DNA of 24,874 nt from Deinococcus cellulosilyticus NBRC 106333 = KACC 11606 (GTDB taxonomy: Bacteria; Deinococcota; Deinococci; Deinococcales; Deinococcaceae): positions 1 through 24,874 of the forward strand of contig NZ_BJXB01000048.1 of NCBI RefSeq assembly GCF_007990775.1, in the 5' to 3' direction. The position numbers and the translations under genes were made by a program. Below, in pieces: positions 23,603-24,874 of this stretch; positions within the stretch are counted from its first letter, which is position 1, and every line of letters begins with the position of its first letter. The notes under the pieces were generated by a model that was not told where the DNA came from, did not search any database, and was given only the letters and a program-made list of their open reading frames with translations.

Positions 23603-24634
23603 TTAAGTCGAGAGGGCAGGTTGAACAATGGATTCAAAATTTTTTGAATCGTCTTTAAAGAGGCCAATCAGACCTGTTCCCCTCGGGGTCAGGCGGTAAT
23701 ACACAAAACGCCCCATGCGTTGCGGCTCGGCAATCCCCAGGCTCTTCAGACGTCCCAGGTGGTGTGAAACCGCTCCAGGAGCCAGATGCAGCCTCTCGGT
23801 CAGTTCCAGGGTGGTGGCAGGCAGGTTGAGCATGACCTTTGCACAACTGCTCCCCAGCAAACCCTCAAGGTGCTCGTTGTTCTCTGCGGGAGCACTGCCC
23901 CACAAGAGGCCCACCCCCCTGGCCGGATAAAACAGGGTGGGCTGCCAGGGTTCCTCACAGATGGACATGCTCTTGGGGTACACAAAAGCAGATGGCACCA
24001 GCACAATTCCACGCCCCCTGGCATCGCTGTAATCCTCACGGCCCCGGTCAATCAGCACGTACCCATCCTCGTAACGGATGGTGGGATCAATCCCGGAGAA
24101 AAGCTGCTCCGGTCCCTCAAGAGCAAGGGTTCTGGAACGCACCAGCACATCGTTTTCCAGAAAAACATGCAGCCTGGTCCAGTAGGGGGCCATCACCCGA
24201 TCCCAGTAGGCCCTCAGCACATCCACCAGCTTCTGCAGGTAAAGGTCAGGGTCTGCCAGAAACGCATCAATCACGGCAGGACGGGTGTTCCTGAGCTCAC
24301 AGAGTTTGTTCAGTTCGTAGTCGATCTGTGCCTGAGAGGTCTGCAGGATCTGCTGCACCTCCTCCTCAAACACCGGAAAAGGGGTGAGCGGAGGAGGGGT
24401 CAGAAAGTCCGGAATGTAATACGGAGGAATCCCATTCTGCGGGGGAACCAGCGCTTCCAGCAAGGTGATGTCGAGGTCTCCGATCAACTTGCGGGCCTCC
24501 TTGATCCAGGGCAAATGCAAGGCATGGTGACCCGGACTCTGGTACACCATCAGACTGGCAACACACTCCCACAAAGGACTGAAAGCAAACCGGACCCTGG
24601 ACAGGTCCAGTGGACTCACCTTGATGCGGATCAT
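23603..24634 (-). CDS. DUF5937/ArsR-type transcriptional regulator
   Basis: This 343-aa protein has an N-terminal DUF5937-like region (MIRIKVSPLDLSRVRFAFSP, then WECVASLMVYQ) of about 250 residues, often a ligand-sensing part in this family, and an ArsR winged helix at about 265-330 (LGSSCAKVMLNLPATTLELTERL, recognition helix AVSHHLGRLKSLGIAE, wing GRFVYYRLTP). The ATG at 24634 opens the conserved MIRI start; a TTG 21 nt upstream is possible, and neither has a clear Shine-Dalgarno. It precedes an MFS exporter on the same strand, the classic regulator-transporter layout; the ligand is unknown. Confidence 0.85.
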   Translation of the reverse strand: MIRIKVSPLDLSRVRFAFSPLWECVASLMVYQSPGHHALHLPWIKEARKLIGDLDITLLEALVPPQNGIPPYYIPDFLTPPPLTPFPVFEEEVQQILQTSQAQIDYELNKLCELRNTRPAVIDAFLADPDLYLQKLVDVLRAYWDRVMAPYWTRLHVFLENDVLVRSRTLALEGPEQLFSGIDPTIRYEDGYVLIDRGREDYSDARGRGIVLVPSAFVYPKSMSICEEPWQPTLFYPARGVGLLWGSAPAENNEHLEGLLGSSCAKVMLNLPATTLELTERLHLAPGAVSHHLGRLKSLGIAEPQRMGRFVYYRLTPRGTGLIGLFKDDSKNFESIVQPALST

Positions 24635-24691
24635 GTTCTGAGTCTGAAGGGGCAAAGGGGTTCTGGGGAAGAGCAGGATGGCCTAGGGTTT

Positions 24692-24874
24692 GCCGAGGGC
24701 CGAGAGCAAACAGACAGCTCTGGCTTTTGCATCAGAGATTGCTTCGAACGGGGCAATTTCAGGCGAGGTTGCGGGTAAAGGATGTCTCTCCCTTTATATT
24801 TCCCTTGACACCATGAGAACAAGAATTTACTGTGCTCTCGGCTCTCGGCTCTCGGCTCTCGGCTCTCGGCTCTC
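24692..24874. repeat. Heptamer element with opposed ends, running off the right edge
   Basis: The left end is GCCGAGG, GCCGAGA (24692-24705), inverted. The right end is GCTCTCG times five (24834-24868) plus GCTCTC to the window's end, so the copy number is a minimum. The 128-bp core between them has no gene. It sits upstream of the DUF5937 regulator, in the same position relative to a gene start as the arrays at 2602 and 18806. Confidence 0.85.

Noticed and set aside
23786..24778. A 330-codon plus-strand frame opposite the DUF5937 regulator
   Set aside because: The minus frame has a clear winged helix; the plus frame is an unmotivated His/Gln-rich translation.

Overview
This looks like a chromosomal segment of a Deinococcus-like bacterium (Deinococcota). 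That is inference from three things: an LptD/OstA-type outer-membrane gene beside SpoIID, HolB and FolC homologues of deinococcal flavour; several genes without a Shine-Dalgarno whose ATG lies 6-9 nt after a TANNNT box, as in leaderless deinococcal transcription; and many intergenic 7-bp tandem repeats. Most of the window is GC-rich and reads as housekeeping chromosome. The exception is positions 1 to about 1050, which are strikingly AT-rich and look recently acquired.

Left edge (1-1196). A long reading frame on the minus strand runs off the window. It starts at a TTG (1031) with a perfect GGAGGT site and encodes an unrecognised N-terminal domain ending in an H/C/C/C zinc-knuckle-like cluster. 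This is fused to a TIR-like nucleotide-hydrolase domain of the CAP12/Pycsar-effector type, which points to anti-phage defence. An internal ATG with its own strong ribosome binding site sits exactly at the domain junction. A perfect 26-bp inverted repeat separates this gene from tRNA-Lys(CTT), a classic place for island insertion.

1211-10062. folC (minus) is followed by a plus-strand cluster: spoIID-like, lptD-like, a lipoprotein, a methylmalonyl-CoA-epimerase-like VOC protein and a VanZ-like membrane protein. Then come a minus-strand multi-pass membrane protein and a divergent SDR oxidoreductase. 10110-14995 is minus strand: a secreted fasciclin (FAS1) protein, a GH3 glycosidase, holB (DNA polymerase III delta') and a metallophosphoesterase.

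15308-18018 (plus) holds a class-I glutamine-amidotransferase-like hydrolase (peptidase C26), an unknown 167-aa protein, hemW and two overlapping tiny membrane-protein genes (56 and 41 aa). 18185-19778 is a compact module of two DUF2087 regulators plus a GIY-YIG-like protein; the two regulator promoters carry the same 18-bp palindromic operator. 19971-22244 is a run of a membrane-anchored unknown, a DUF421 protein, a two-domain VOC protein and a DUF2243 membrane protein. The window closes with a minus-strand DUF5937/ArsR-type regulator followed by an MFS exporter.

Heptamer repeats occupy five or more intergenic gaps, in two sequence families (GCTCTCG-type and GCTGANN-type). One gap (15090-15267) is an almost complete palindromic, MITE-like element bounded by inverted heptamer arrays. 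The left-edge TIR fusion is the best candidate for a poorly described system. The repeats and the DUF2087 module are the next most interesting.
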